A DNA stretch of 64,000 nucleotides from Streptomyces sp. CBMA291 (GCF_014596525.1 NZ_MSJP01000115.1:62001-126000); one strand, 5' to 3'; positions 7,789-16,617 are shown, numbered from the stretch's first letter. The notes: generated by a model not told the origin, from the letters alone. Numbers and translations: made by a program.

Positions 7789-8217
7789 TCAGCTCCAGTC
7801 GCGGGAGTTGCGGGTGCGCTTCGTCTCCGAGCGCTGTTTCTTCTCCCGCAGCCGACGCTCGTTGATGCCACGCGGGATCTTCGTCGCCCTGCGCGGCTTC
7901 GGCGGCGGGGCCGTCGCCTCGGCGAGGAGGGCGGCGAGCCGGACCGCCGCCGTCTCCCGGTTACGCCACTGGGAGCGGTGCTCCGAAGCCCGTACCGACA
8001 CGACCCCGCCGACCAGACGGCTCGCGAGCCGCTCAAGGGCCCGCGCCTTCCACACCTCGGGAAGCGCCTCCGTCGCGGCGAGGTCGAACCGCAGCTCGAC
8101 CTGCGAATCCGAGGTGTTGACATGCTGTCCGCCCGGACCTGACGAACGCGAGAAACGCCACTGGAGCTCGGCCTCGGGAAGCGAGACGGAGCCACGGATG
8201 GGATAAGGACCGGACAT
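7789..8217 (-). CDS. arfB: Alternative ribosome-rescue factor / peptidyl-tRNA hydrolase ArfB (YaeJ)
   Basis: A 142-residue class-I release-factor-like hydrolase that frees ribosomes stalled on mRNA lacking a stop codon. The catalytic GGQ is in SSGPGGQHVNTSDSQVELRF near residues 25-45, and the C-terminal tail is basic (RRLREKKQRSETKRTR), as needed to enter the empty mRNA channel. It lacks the codon-recognition domains of RF1/RF2, and the length fits ArfB. Two ATG codons, at 8226 and 8217, are possible; 8217 gives the usual MSGPYPIRG start. It is convergent with the flavin reductase and divergent from terD. Confidence 0.92.
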   Translation of the reverse strand: MSGPYPIRGSVSLPEAELQWRFSRSSGPGGQHVNTSDSQVELRFDLAATEALPEVWKARALERLASRLVGGVVSVRASEHRSQWRNRETAAVRLAALLAEATAPPPKPRRATKIPRGINERRLREKKQRSETKRTRNSRDWS

Positions 8218-8365
8218 GCCCACCATTTTCCCTGGGATGGGCCATCGGAGTCATCCTGATTTTCAACCGGGCCCGACGGGGAACCCCTGACGACAAGCGA
8301 CGGGAACCGTCGGAGGCGCACACGCGTTTCTCCAGGCGAAGACATCACGATGAAAGGGACTTTCC

Positions 8366-8941
8366 ATGGCTGTGAGCCTGTCCAAGGGCGGCAACGTCTC
8401 CCTGACCAAGGAGGCCCCGGGCCTCGCCGCCGTCACTGTGGGCCTCGGCTGGGACGTCCGCTCGACCACCGGCACGGACTTCGACCTCGACGCCTCCGCG
8501 ATCGGCGTGGACGCCGCCGGAAAGGTCGCCTCCGACGCGCACTTCGTCTTCTTCAACAACAAGTCGACGCCCGACCAGACCATCGTCCACACCGGTGACA
8601 ACCGCACCGGCGAGGGCGGCGGCGACGACGAGCAGATCAACGTCAACCTGGCGGCCCTCCCGCCGCACGTCGACAAGATCGTCTTCCCGGTCTCCATCTA
8701 CGACGCGGTGAACCGCTCGCAGAACTTCGGCCAGGTGCGCAACGCGTACATCCGCATCGTCAACCAGTCGGGCGGCACCGAGCTGGCCCGCTACGACCTC
8801 TCCGAGGACGCCGCCGTCGAGACCGCCATGGTCTTCGGCGAGCTGTACCGCAACGGCGCCGAGTGGAAGTTCCGTGCCGTCGGCCAGGGCTACGCCTCGG
8901 GCCTCGAAGGCATCGCCCGCGACTTCGGCGTGAGCATCTGA
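8366..8941 (+). CDS. TerD-family calcium-binding stress protein
   Basis: A 191-residue single-domain TerD protein. It has the typical opening VSLSKGGNVSLTKEAPGL, the WDVR and DFDLDASA calcium-site segments, FFNNKSTPDQ and a C-terminal GLEGIARDFGVSI. TerD proteins bind Ca2+ and belong to tellurite/stress and developmental responses; streptomycetes carry many paralogues (tdd genes). No terB, terC or terZ is adjacent. A second TerD domain occurs in this window at the C-terminus of the nuclease fusion at 21,744-23,996. It is followed by a strong terminator. Confidence 0.92.
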   Translation: MAVSLSKGGNVSLTKEAPGLAAVTVGLGWDVRSTTGTDFDLDASAIGVDAAGKVASDAHFVFFNNKSTPDQTIVHTGDNRTGEGGGDDEQINVNLAALPPHVDKIVFPVSIYDAVNRSQNFGQVRNAYIRIVNQSGGTELARYDLSEDAAVETAMVFGELYRNGAEWKFRAVGQGYASGLEGIARDFGVSI

Positions 8942-9011
8942 TCGGACCGGCACCGGGTGCCGACCGGCACCCGAGCCCGCCGGCCCTCACGGGTCGGCGG
9001 CGTGTCCTCGG

Positions 9012-9040
9012 AGCCCCGGCGGGGAAACCCCGCCGGGGCT
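9012..9040. terminator. Strong GC hairpin after terD
   Basis: AGCCCCGGCGGGG pairs perfectly with CCCCGCCGGGGCT around an AAA loop. It lies between the terD stop and the next gene's start, 14 bp before the latter, so it also sits in that gene's promoter zone. Confidence 0.8.
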
Positions 9041-9053
9041 CTACCCTTTCCGC

Positions 9054-9608
9054 GTGATCGTCGAAGCCCTCACGCCCAAGGCCCTGGAGGACGGTGCGGC
9101 CCTCCCCGGCCCACTGCTCACCGAACTCACCGCGCTGTACGCGTCCGACGAGGAGTTCCAGCAGCTCAGCGGGGACTTCCCGGACCCCGCCGACATCCGG
9201 CCCGCGCAGGTCGCCGCCGCGCTCGCCGAGGAGTTCGCGCGGCCCGGCGTGGAGGTGCTGCTCGCCCGCTCGGGCGGCCGGCTCGTCGCCGTGGCCGTGA
9301 CCCTCGACCGCCATCCCGACCCGGCCGACCCCGATCCCTGGCTGGGACTTCTGCTGGTCCACGCGGACGCGCGGCGCGCGGGCCACGGGCGTCGCCTCGC
9401 CGCGTACGTCGAGGACCGCTTCCGGGCCGGGGGACGCACCGGGCTCCGGCTCGCCGTCCTGGAGAACAACCCGAAGGCGCTGGCCTTCTGGACCTCCCTC
9501 GGTTACGGGGAGATCGCGCGCCGCCCGGACCTCGCGCACGGACGCCCGTGCCTGGTGCTGCGGAAACCGCTGGCCCCTCAGGGGGAGTCCGGTCTGCCGT
9601 CGCCGTAG
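9054..9608 (+). CDS. GNAT-family N-acetyltransferase
   Basis: A 184-residue GNAT protein that would transfer an acetyl group from acetyl-CoA to an unknown amine. The CoA-binding region is HADARRAGHGRRLAAYVEDR near residues 102-121, a version of the R/Q-x-x-G-x-G/A loop, followed by LRLAVLENNPKALAFWTSLGY typical of the family's last strands. The GTG start follows the terD terminator directly, and no clear ribosome site is seen. The 3' end overlaps the convergent peptidase gene by 31 bp. Confidence 0.85.
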   Translation: MIVEALTPKALEDGAALPGPLLTELTALYASDEEFQQLSGDFPDPADIRPAQVAAALAEEFARPGVEVLLARSGGRLVAVAVTLDRHPDPADPDPWLGLLLVHADARRAGHGRRLAAYVEDRFRAGGRTGLRLAVLENNPKALAFWTSLGYGEIARRPDLAHGRPCLVLRKPLAPQGESGLPSP

Positions 9609-11185
9609 AGCCACACCTTCCACAGGGGGCCGAGGTCGCGACCTGCCACGCTCTCGGCGTACTCCGTGAAGTCGGCGGTGGTGGCGTTGCCGTACCGGTA
9701 CTTCGTGGGCCAGCCGCGCAGGATCTCGTCGAAGACGCGGTCCCCGACGGTCTGGCGCAGCTTGTACAGGACCATCGCGCCGCGCTGGTAGACGGGCGCG
9801 TCGAAGAGATGGGCGGCGGCGGGCGGACGCGCGGGCGGGAAGGCCCAGTTGGCGTCCTGGGCGAAGGCCTCGTCGAAGCGCGTCCGCGCGGGAACGTGCT
9901 CGGTCTCCTCCGCGTAGAGCCACTCGGCGTAGGTGGCGAAGCCCTCGCTCAGCCAGAGATCGCCCCAGGTCGCGGGCGTCACCGAGTTCCCGAACCACTG
10001 GTGGGCCAGCTCGTGGACGAGGGTCCTCCGGTCGAAGGCGGCGGCAGGGAAGACGGGCCGGGTCTGGGTCTCCAGGGCGTAGCCGAGGGTGTCCCCGGCG
10101 GTGACGATCGCCCCGGCGGCGGAGAAGGGATACGGCCCGAACCGACGCGCCTGCCGCCCGAGAACGGCCGCCACCTCACCCCGGAGCCCGGCGGTACTCG
10201 CGGCGAGGGACCGCTCGGCGGCGGTGAGGAGCCGGGGGGAGACGGTGGGGGCGGGGGAACCGGTGGGGGCGGGGGGACCCGTAGGGGCCGTAGGGCCAGT
10301 AGGGGATGGGGTGCCCGTAGGGCCAGTACGGGCCGTAGGGGTCACGGGGCCCGTAGGGGACGGGGAGCCCGTAGGGGACGGGCTTCCCGTACGGGGCGTA
10401 GGGGCCCTGGGGACCGGCGGAGTCAACGGGGTCGCCGGGTCCGTAGGGGTCGCCGGGTCCGTCGTGTAGTGGCCGATCACCACCGTGGCCAGATAGCTCG
10501 CCATCGGTTCCGGTACGTGCCAGACGCTGGTGACGTGGCCGCCCGGGGCCGTCCTGCGGGCGGTCCTGACCCCGTTCGAGAGGGCTTCGAGACCGGCGGG
10601 GACGGTGACGGTGATGTCGTACGCGGCCTTGTCGGAGGGGTGGTGGTTGCCCGGGAACCAGGTCATGGAGCCGACGGGTTCGCCGACCGCGACCGCCCCG
10701 TCGGCGGTCCGCAGCCAGCCCTCCCGGGAGCCGTCCGCGTCGACGACCGGCTCGGGCACCCCCGCGTACACGACGACCGCGCGGAACTCGGCGCCCTTCC
10801 GGATCTCCTCGCGCGGACGGATCGTCAGCTCGTTGCCCGCCCGGTTGAAGGCGGCGGGCGCGCCGTCGACGCTCGTGGTGCCGACGCCGAGCCCGGCCAG
10901 ATCGAGGTTGAAGGCGCTCAGGTCCTGGGTGGCGCGGGCGGTGATCGCGGCGGTGCCGGAGAGCCGCCCGGTCGCCGGGTCGTACGCGAGGTCCAGGGCG
11001 TAGTGCCGTACGTCGTAACCGCCGTTGCCGAGCCGGGGGAAGTACGGGTCGCGCAGCCCGGCCGCGCCGGGGGTGCCCCGGACTCCGCCGCCGGTCCCCG
11101 TACAACCCCCGGCGAGCAGGGCGAGGGCGGTGAGGGCGGCGGCGAGACCGCCCGCTGCGGCTCCGGTCCGGTGGCGCTGTGTCAC
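9578..11185 (-). CDS. M1-family zinc metallopeptidase lipoprotein with PTG-repeat insertion
   Basis: A 535-residue exported aminopeptidase. A signal peptide with a lipobox (ALLAGGC, Cys28) anchors it to the membrane. The M1 N-terminal beta domain covers about 50-240. The zinc site HELAHQW (391-397) and distal ligand Glu414 in WLSEGFATYAEW are intact, so it should be active. It lacks the large C-terminal domain of long M1 enzymes, which is common in actinobacteria. Odd feature: residues about 243-317, between the beta and catalytic domains, are a Pro/Thr/Gly/Ser repeat (PSPTG, APTG units) encoded by the CCCGTAGGGG-type DNA repeat. Substrates are unknown. Confidence 0.9.
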   Translation of the reverse strand: MTQRHRTGAAAGGLAAALTALALLAGGCTGTGGGVRGTPGAAGLRDPYFPRLGNGGYDVRHYALDLAYDPATGRLSGTAAITARATQDLSAFNLDLAGLGVGTTSVDGAPAAFNRAGNELTIRPREEIRKGAEFRAVVVYAGVPEPVVDADGSREGWLRTADGAVAVGEPVGSMTWFPGNHHPSDKAAYDITVTVPAGLEALSNGVRTARRTAPGGHVTSVWHVPEPMASYLATVVIGHYTTDPATPTDPATPLTPPVPRAPTPRTGSPSPTGSPSPTGPVTPTARTGPTGTPSPTGPTAPTGPPAPTGSPAPTVSPRLLTAAERSLAASTAGLRGEVAAVLGRQARRFGPYPFSAAGAIVTAGDTLGYALETQTRPVFPAAAFDRRTLVHELAHQWFGNSVTPATWGDLWLSEGFATYAEWLYAEETEHVPARTRFDEAFAQDANWAFPPARPPAAAHLFDAPVYQRGAMVLYKLRQTVGDRVFDEILRGWPTKYRYGNATTADFTEYAESVAGRDLGPLWKVWLYGDGRPDSP

Positions 11186-11214
11186 GAACCGATCCTAAGC
11201 AGGACGGAGGGAGA

Positions 11215-11261
11215 ATCCCGTAAGGGCAGACCCCCGGAGGGATCCCGTAAGGGCAGACCCC
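11215..11261. repeat. Two 20-bp direct repeats ATCCCGTAAGGGCAGACCCC
   Basis: Identical copies at 11,215-11,234 and 11,242-11,261 lie upstream of the M1 peptidase gene and after hbpS on the same strand. Each contains the CCCGTAAGGGC near-palindrome seen elsewhere in the window. Confidence 0.8.
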
Positions 11262-11321
11262 GGGACGACGGTGAGGGCGCCCGGCGGGGGATCCGGGCGC
11301 CCTCACCTGCCTGAGGAGGCG

Positions 11322-11876
11322 TCAGCGGCCGAGCGAGGCCACGCCTGCCTGGGCGAACTTCTCGTCGAGGTCGCCGGAGGGGGCGCCCGCGACGCCGATG
11401 CCCGCGATGGGCGCGCCCTTGGCGGTCACGGGGGCGCCACCGGCGAGGAAGAGGGTGCCGGGGATGTCCTTCAGGGTCGGGGCGTTGGCGAGGCGGCCCG
11501 CGAGGACGGAGGTCGGGGCGTTCCAGGAGACGGCGGTGTACGCCTTGCGGACGGCCGACTCGTAGGACTGCGGGCCCGCGCCGTCGCCACGGAGGGTGAC
11601 GATGGTGGTGCCGTTGCGGTCGACGACGGCGACGGAGACGCGCTGGTTCTCCTTCTCGGCGGCCTTCAGGGTCGCCTGCGCGGCCTTGGTCGCGGCCTCG
11701 ACCGTCAGGTGCGTCGACTGCTGGAGGTGGTGGTTTCCGGCGTCGGCGCGGACGGCGACGGCGGGGGCGGCGGCCGGGGCGGAGGCCGGGGCGGAGGCGT
11801 TCGCGGAGACCACGCCGAAGGTGCCGGCGGCGAGGACGGCGGCGGCGGTGGCGCCGAGGAAGATCTTCTTCTTCAT
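11322..11876 (-). CDS. hbpS: Secreted heme-binding GlcG/HbpS-family protein
   Basis: A 184-residue exported protein. It has a KKK n-region, a hydrophobic core and an Ala-rich signal peptide (1-27), then a GlcG/DUF336 domain (LTVEAATKAAQATLKAAEK..., VSVAVVDRNG, AGGAPV, IAGIGVAGAPSGDLDEKFAQAG). HbpS of S. reticuli is a secreted heme- and iron-binding octamer that controls the SenS kinase under redox stress. Here the gene is divergent from a five-helix kinase and its response regulator, matching that system. The start ATG has a GGAG site eight bases upstream. DUF336 proteins also occur in other pathways, so the name rests on context. Confidence 0.82.
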   Translation of the reverse strand: MKKKIFLGATAAAVLAAGTFGVVSANASAPASAPAAAPAVAVRADAGNHHLQQSTHLTVEAATKAAQATLKAAEKENQRVSVAVVDRNGTTIVTLRGDGAGPQSYESAVRKAYTAVSWNAPTSVLAGRLANAPTLKDIPGTLFLAGGAPVTAKGAPIAGIGVAGAPSGDLDEKFAQAGVASLGR

Positions 11877-12145
11877 GGGGAACTCCGTGGGATGAGGTAC
11901 GGGAGGAAGCGGCCGAGCCGTCGGGGCGGTGGGCCGCTCCCGCGCTCTGCCTCCATCCTGGGAGCGGAACCCGCGCCTCCCGGTCCACGGACCGGCTGCC
12001 CTCCTCGCGCACACTGGAGGACGCCGGGGTCATCCGATCGGCCGATGCCGGGATGGCCCTCCCGGGTCAGGATGGAGAGATATCCCCAGGTCAGACAGGG
12101 CCGAACGGAACGGGGACCAGGGAGCGAGACGAGGAGGACGGGACG

Positions 12146-13774
12146 GTGACCCACCCGGAGCCCCTGAACCACGAGGGCCACCCGAACCGCTCGGAGCCCC
12201 CAGGCCACCGGGGCCACCCGAACCGCTCGGAGCCCCCAGGCCACCGGGACCACCCGGGCCGTCTGGACCCCGGCGCCGGCCCGGAGCCCTTGGCCCCCGG
12301 CACCCATCCGGAGCCTCTGGCCCACTCCGGCCACTCCACCCACTCCGGCCACCCCGGCCACTCCGAACCCTCGGAGCCCTCGGAGCCCTCGGGGCCCTCC
12401 GACCACTCCGCCTACTCCGACCGCTCAGGGCCCTCGGGCCGCCGGGACCGCCTGGACCCGGCGGAGCCCCGGGACCGCCGGGACCACCCGGGAGACCGCC
12501 CGGCCCCTGGCACCCGCCCGGACCACCCCGCAGGGGGCACCCGCCCGGACCACCCCGCAAGGGGCGCCCGCCCGGACCCCGAGCGCCCCTCACAGGGTCG
12601 GCCCCCGGAGACGGCGTCCTCCCCCGACCAGGACCCCGACGCCCCCTGGCTCGCGCGGGTCATGCACATCGCGTTCTTCCTGCTGCTCGGGTCCTCCCTC
12701 GCGCGGTTTCTGCTGCGTCACTCCTGGGAGGGCCGCAGCCCCTGGATCATCGCGCTCTCCGGGGCCCTCGCCTCCCTGTATCTCCTCGGGCCCGTCGTCG
12801 GGACGCGGGCCGCGCCGCGCCGGACCGCCTGGCTCGGCACCGTCGTCGCCGTCTGGATGCTGCTCGTCGTCCTCGCGCCCAGCTTCGCGTGGTGCGCGGT
12901 GCCGCTCTTCTACACGGGCCTGCGCACGCTCCCCGCGCGCGCCGCGCTCGGGCTGGTCACGCTGCTCACCGCGTTCGTGGTCTTCGCGCAGGTGCAGCTC
13001 GCGCACGGCGGCTGGGACCCGAACCTGATCGTCGCCCCGCCCGCCGTCGCCGCCCTCGCGACCGGGGTCTCCGTCTACGCCGACCGGCAGGCGGCCCGGC
13101 AGCGGGCCCTCATCGACGACCTCCTGCGCACCCGGCGCGAACTCGCCGCGACCGAGCGCCGCGAAGGCACCCTCGCCGAACGCCAGCGGCTCGCCATGGA
13201 GATCCACGACACCCTGGCACAGGGCCTCTCCAGCCAGCAGATGCTGCTCCAGGCGGCCGACCGCACCTGGGACGCCGACCCGGACACCGCCCGCCGCCAT
13301 GTCCGTACGGCCGCGTCCATCGCGGAGCGCGACCTCGCCGAGGCGCGCCGCTTCGTCCACGATCTGGCGCCCGCCGACCTCGCCGAGGGCGGCGGTCTTG
13401 AGGAGGCGCTGCGGGGGCTCGCGGCCCGGGAGTCGGCGGCGTTCCGGGTCGACGGGACGGCCGTGCCGCTGCCCGAGCGGGTGCAGTCGGCGCTGCTGCG
13501 GATCGCGCAGGGCGCCCTCGCGAACATCCGCGAGCACGCCGGAGCCGACTCCGCCGCCCTCACCCTGACGTACCTCGACGACCAGGTCGTCCTGGACGTC
13601 GCCGACGACGGCCGGGGCTTCGACCCGGTGGAGAAGCCGGGCGGGGTGCGCGGTCACGGACTGCCCGCGATGCGCGTACGGGCGCGGCAGCTCGGCGGCA
13701 CCCTGACCGTCGAGTCCGCCCCGGGCGAGGGCACCGTGCTCTCGGCCGCGATCCCGCTCTCCCTGGAGTCCTGA
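12146..13774 (+). CDS. senS: Sensor histidine kinase SenS-like with long His/Pro-rich N-terminus
   Basis: A 542-residue NarL-class kinase. About five membrane helices lie between residues 170 and 315 (for example HIAFFLLLGSSLARFLL and WIIALSGALASLYLL). The HisKA_3 phosphoacceptor is in RLAMEIHDTLAQGLSSQQ, and the ATP domain has IREHAGADS and DDGRGFD with HGLPAMRVRAR. The five-helix topology matches SenS of S. reticuli. Unusual feature: the first about 170 residues are a low-complexity tail with 17 histidines, many in GH and HP pairs, including two exact 12-residue repeats. The GTG start has a GAGGAGG site, so the tail appears genuinely translated. It couples by TGATG overlap to the regulator gene. 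Confidence 0.85.
   Translation: MTHPEPLNHEGHPNRSEPPGHRGHPNRSEPPGHRDHPGRLDPGAGPEPLAPGTHPEPLAHSGHSTHSGHPGHSEPSEPSEPSGPSDHSAYSDRSGPSGRRDRLDPAEPRDRRDHPGDRPAPGTRPDHPAGGTRPDHPARGARPDPERPSQGRPPETASSPDQDPDAPWLARVMHIAFFLLLGSSLARFLLRHSWEGRSPWIIALSGALASLYLLGPVVGTRAAPRRTAWLGTVVAVWMLLVVLAPSFAWCAVPLFYTGLRTLPARAALGLVTLLTAFVVFAQVQLAHGGWDPNLIVAPPAVAALATGVSVYADRQAARQRALIDDLLRTRRELAATERREGTLAERQRLAMEIHDTLAQGLSSQQMLLQAADRTWDADPDTARRHVRTAASIAERDLAEARRFVHDLAPADLAEGGGLEEALRGLAARESAAFRVDGTAVPLPERVQSALLRIAQGALANIREHAGADSAALTLTYLDDQVVLDVADDGRGFDPVEKPGGVRGHGLPAMRVRARQLGGTLTVESAPGEGTVLSAAIPLSLES
12176..12247 (+). repeat. 36-bp tandem repeat (two copies) inside senS
   Basis: Two exact 36-bp units, 12,176-12,211 and 12,212-12,247, encode GHPNRSEPPGHR twice. 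They sit in the His/Pro-rich N-terminal extension of the kinase. Being in frame and a multiple of three, copy changes would keep the reading frame. Confidence 0.9.
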
Positions 13775-14394
13775 TGTCCGTACGGATCCTCCTCTGCGAC
13801 GACCACGCCGTCGTCCGCGCCGGACTGCTGGCCCTGCTCGGCAGCACCCCCGACATCGAGGTCGTCGGCGAGGCGGGCAGCGGCGAGGAGGCGGTGGCGA
13901 TGGCGGCGAAGCTGACGCCGGACGTCGTCCTGATGGACCTCCAGCTGGGCGCGGGCATCGACGGGGTGGAGGCGACCCGGCGGATCGCGCCCACGGGCGT
14001 CCACGTCCTCGTCCTCACCACGTACGACACGGACGCGGACATCACTCGGGCGATCGAGGCGGGCGCCACCGGCTATCTGCTGAAGGCAGAGCGGCCGGAG
14101 GAGCTGTTCGCCGCGATCCACGCGGCGGCGCAGGGCCGCACGGCGCTCTCCCCACCGGTCGCCAGCCGGGTGATGGACCGGATGCGGGGCGCGGCGGGCC
14201 CCACCCTCACCGACCGGGAACGGGACATCCTGGGCCAGCTGGGACGCGGTCTCGGCAACCGGGAGATCGCGCGGGCGCTGTTCATCAGCGAGGCGACGGT
14301 GAAGACGCACCTGGGCCGCATCTACGCGAAGCTCGGCGTCGACACCAGGGCTGGCGCGGTGTCGGTGGCGAAGGAACGACGACTGCTGCCGTAA
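13774..14394 (+). CDS. senR: NarL/LuxR-family response regulator SenR-like
   Basis: A 206-residue response regulator. The receiver domain (1-120) has the acidic pocket CDDH, the phosphoacceptor Asp in VVLMDLQLG (about residue 54), Thr in LTTYD and Lys in GYLLKAE. The C-terminal LuxR helix-turn-helix (about 145-206) reads LTDRERDILGQLGRGLGNREIA and ATVKTHLGRIYAKL. It should be phosphorylated by the kinase with which it overlaps by one base. In the known HbpS-SenS-SenR system the regulator controls hbpS and anti-oxidant genes; the 270-bp divergent promoter region is the likely target here. Confidence 0.9.
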   Translation: MSVRILLCDDHAVVRAGLLALLGSTPDIEVVGEAGSGEEAVAMAAKLTPDVVLMDLQLGAGIDGVEATRRIAPTGVHVLVLTTYDTDADITRAIEAGATGYLLKAERPEELFAAIHAAAQGRTALSPPVASRVMDRMRGAAGPTLTDRERDILGQLGRGLGNREIARALFISEATVKTHLGRIYAKLGVDTRAGAVSVAKERRLLP

Positions 14395-14520
14395 GGGCAC
14401 TGCCCTGGGGATGCTGCCGTAGGGGCGCTGCCGTAAGGCCACTAGCCGTAGGGGCCGCTGCCCTAGGTGCGCTGCCGTAGGGGCGCTGCCCTAGGTGCGC
14501 CCCCCGTAGGTGCGGCGTTC
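14395..14520. repeat. GCTGCCGTAGGGGC direct repeats after senR
   Basis: Five to six degenerate copies of GCTGCCGTAGGGGC / GCTGCCCTAGGTGC fill the spacer after senR. They belong to the same CCGTAGGGG family found in other spacers. No gene is supportable in this stretch. Confidence 0.8.
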
Positions 14521-14679
14521 TCGGGGCAGATCCCGAGGCCCCTAAGGGACGGGACCTCAGGGCCCTGAGATCCGGCGAGATCCCGCTTCCCCACCCCCCA
14601 CGCTGCTACTGTGCGCTACCATCCGACCGCGCGGCGTCACGTCGTGCCGTCCGTTGCAGTCAGCCCCGTGGGAGCGCAC

Positions 14680-15885
14680 GTGAAGCTCGCGATCGTCGGC
14701 GGCGGTCCCGCCGGCCTCTACCTCTCGATCCTGCTGAAGCGGCAGGACCCGGGCCATGACGTCACGGTCTACGAGCGGAACCCGGCCGGTTCCACCTACG
14801 GCTGGGGCGTGACGTACTGGGCCGGGCTCCTCGACAAGCTGCGCGAGGGCGACCCCGAGTCCGCGAGGGCGATCGCGGAGGCCTCGGTGACCTGGACCGA
14901 CGGCGTCGCCATCGTCCGCGAGGAGCGGACCGTCCACCGGGGCGACCCCGGGTTCGGCATCGGCCGGCGCCGGATGCTGACGCTGCTCGCCGAGCGGGCG
15001 GCGGAACTCGGCGTACGGGTCGCGTACGAGCACGACATCCCCGGGCCCGACGCGCCCGAACTCGCCGGGGCCGATCTGGTCGTCGCCGCCGACGGAGTCA
15101 ACAGCGCACTGCGCGAGGCGTACGCCGACCACTTCGGCGGTACGGTCACCAGCGGCCGCAATCCGTACGTCTGGCTCGGCACGACCAAGGTCTTCGACTC
15201 CTTCAGCTTCGCCTTCAAGGAGACCGGGCACGGCTGGATCTGGTGCTACGCGTACGGCTTCAGCGGCGAGCGCTCCACCTGTGTCGTCGAGTGCTCCCCC
15301 GAGACCTGGACCGGCCTCGGACTCGACGCGCGCGGCGAGGCGGACAGCCTGCGGTTCCTGGAGAAGCTCTTCGCCGACCTGCTCGACGGGCACGAGCTGA
15401 TCGGCCGCGACCGGGCCGACGAGCCCGCCCGGTGGCTCACCTTCCGCACCCTCGCCAACCGGGTCTGGCACCGGGGCAGCCTCGTCCTCCTCGGCGACGC
15501 GGCCCACACCACCCACTACTCGATCGGCGCGGGCACCACCCTGGCCCTGGAGGACGCCCTCGCCCTCGCCGAAGCCCTGCGGACCTCCGCCGACCTGGAG
15601 ACGGCCCTCACCACGTACGGCGAGCGGCGCCGCGCAGAACTCGTCCCGGCGCAGAGCGCGGCCCGGTACAGCGCGCGGTGGTACGAGAACCTGCCCCGGT
15701 ACATGCGCCTGGAACCGGCCAGGATGTTCGCGCTCCTCGGCCAGCGCCACTCCCCGCTGCTCCCGTACGTCCCGCCGCAGCTGTACTACCGCCTCGACCG
15801 GGCCGCCGGGCAGCTGGAACCGCTCCGCCGCCTCAAGCGCTGGCTCGGCCCCAGGGTGGCCCGCGCGGTCCACGGCCGCCGCTGA
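14680..15885 (+). CDS. FAD-dependent monooxygenase (p-hydroxybenzoate/anthraniloyl-CoA hydroxylase-like)
   Basis: A 401-residue flavoprotein hydroxylase. The FAD-binding GGGPAGLYLSILLKRQ is at the N-terminus, the DG motif is VVAADGVNSALRE, and the second FAD motif is LLGDAAHTTHYSIGAGTTLALEDA. The text WGVTYWAGLLDKL after the first strand is characteristic of the salicylyl-CoA / anthraniloyl-CoA monooxygenase group, so an aromatic CoA ester is a possible substrate. No CoA ligase or reductase gene is adjacent, so the pathway is not evident. The GTG at 14680 has a GGGAG site; earlier in-frame codons lack family residues. Confidence 0.85.
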   Translation: MKLAIVGGGPAGLYLSILLKRQDPGHDVTVYERNPAGSTYGWGVTYWAGLLDKLREGDPESARAIAEASVTWTDGVAIVREERTVHRGDPGFGIGRRRMLTLLAERAAELGVRVAYEHDIPGPDAPELAGADLVVAADGVNSALREAYADHFGGTVTSGRNPYVWLGTTKVFDSFSFAFKETGHGWIWCYAYGFSGERSTCVVECSPETWTGLGLDARGEADSLRFLEKLFADLLDGHELIGRDRADEPARWLTFRTLANRVWHRGSLVLLGDAAHTTHYSIGAGTTLALEDALALAEALRTSADLETALTTYGERRRAELVPAQSAARYSARWYENLPRYMRLEPARMFALLGQRHSPLLPYVPPQLYYRLDRAAGQLEPLRRLKRWLGPRVARAVHGRR

Positions 15886-16116
15886 TCCGAACGGGAGCGG
15901 ACCCCGCCGGGACGAGCGGGAGCGGGAGTGTTATCGGGAGCCGGAGCGGGAGTGTGAGCGGTGGGGCACGACACCCCACCCTCCCCAGGCACGCCGCCCC
16001 ACCCCGTACGCCCTGGGCACCCCAGGCACTCCGGGCACCCCTGACATCCCACCTTCCCCAGAGGCCCCGCCCTCCTCGCGTATCCCATCGCCCCCGCGCC
16101 GTGACACCATCGGTCC

Positions 16117-16617
16117 GTGCTCGACATCGGCTACTCCCTCTCGCGTCGCTTTCCCGACCCGCCGCAGACCGACTACCGCCACGCGGACGTCCACGCCCTG
16201 CGACACGACCTGTTCTGCGGGGACGTGTATCTCGCCGACACCGAGACGGACCGCGAGGTGTCCACAGCCTGGGGATGGGTGCCGGTACTCGACTTCGCCT
16301 GGGCCCTCTGCGACATCGTCGAGCAGCTCGACCAGGACCCGCGCGGCAGCCGCGCCGCCCAGCCGCAGTACGCGGAGCTGGACTTCACCGAGTCCAGCGA
16401 CCGCATGCTCTTCGAGCGCCGCTTCGGCTGGGTGGACGTCGAGGCCGACTGGATGCCGGGCGACGAGCCGCCGGTCACCTTCGGCCACGCGTCGCTGCGC
16501 CGCGAAGCCCGCGACTTCCTGCACGACCTGATCGCCGACCTCACCGACATGCACGAGGGCCTCGCGGACAACCCGGCCATCTGGTCCCTCCAGGCCCGCT
16601 TCCCCCGCCTGCCCTGA
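16117..16617 (+). CDS. Conserved hypothetical protein (166 aa)
   Basis: An acidic, Trp- and Asp-rich cytoplasmic protein with no signal peptide or membrane helix. It starts with LDIGYSLSRRFPDPP and has segments such as GWVPVLDFAWALCDIVEQLD and EARDFLHDLIADLTDMHEGL. Codon use is normal for the host. It resembles actinobacterial proteins of unknown function that sit near polymorphic-toxin immunity genes, but no partner toxin is visible and I do not assign a role. It starts at GTG without a clear ribosome site, about 230 bp after a repeat-rich spacer. Confidence 0.75.
   Translation: MLDIGYSLSRRFPDPPQTDYRHADVHALRHDLFCGDVYLADTETDREVSTAWGWVPVLDFAWALCDIVEQLDQDPRGSRAAQPQYAELDFTESSDRMLFERRFGWVDVEADWMPGDEPPVTFGHASLRREARDFLHDLIADLTDMHEGLADNPAIWSLQARFPRLP

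Noticed and set aside
12176..12600. CRISPR array
   Set aside because: The 36-bp repeats are directly tandem without spacers, in frame with senS and encode His/Pro-rich peptide; no cas genes are present.
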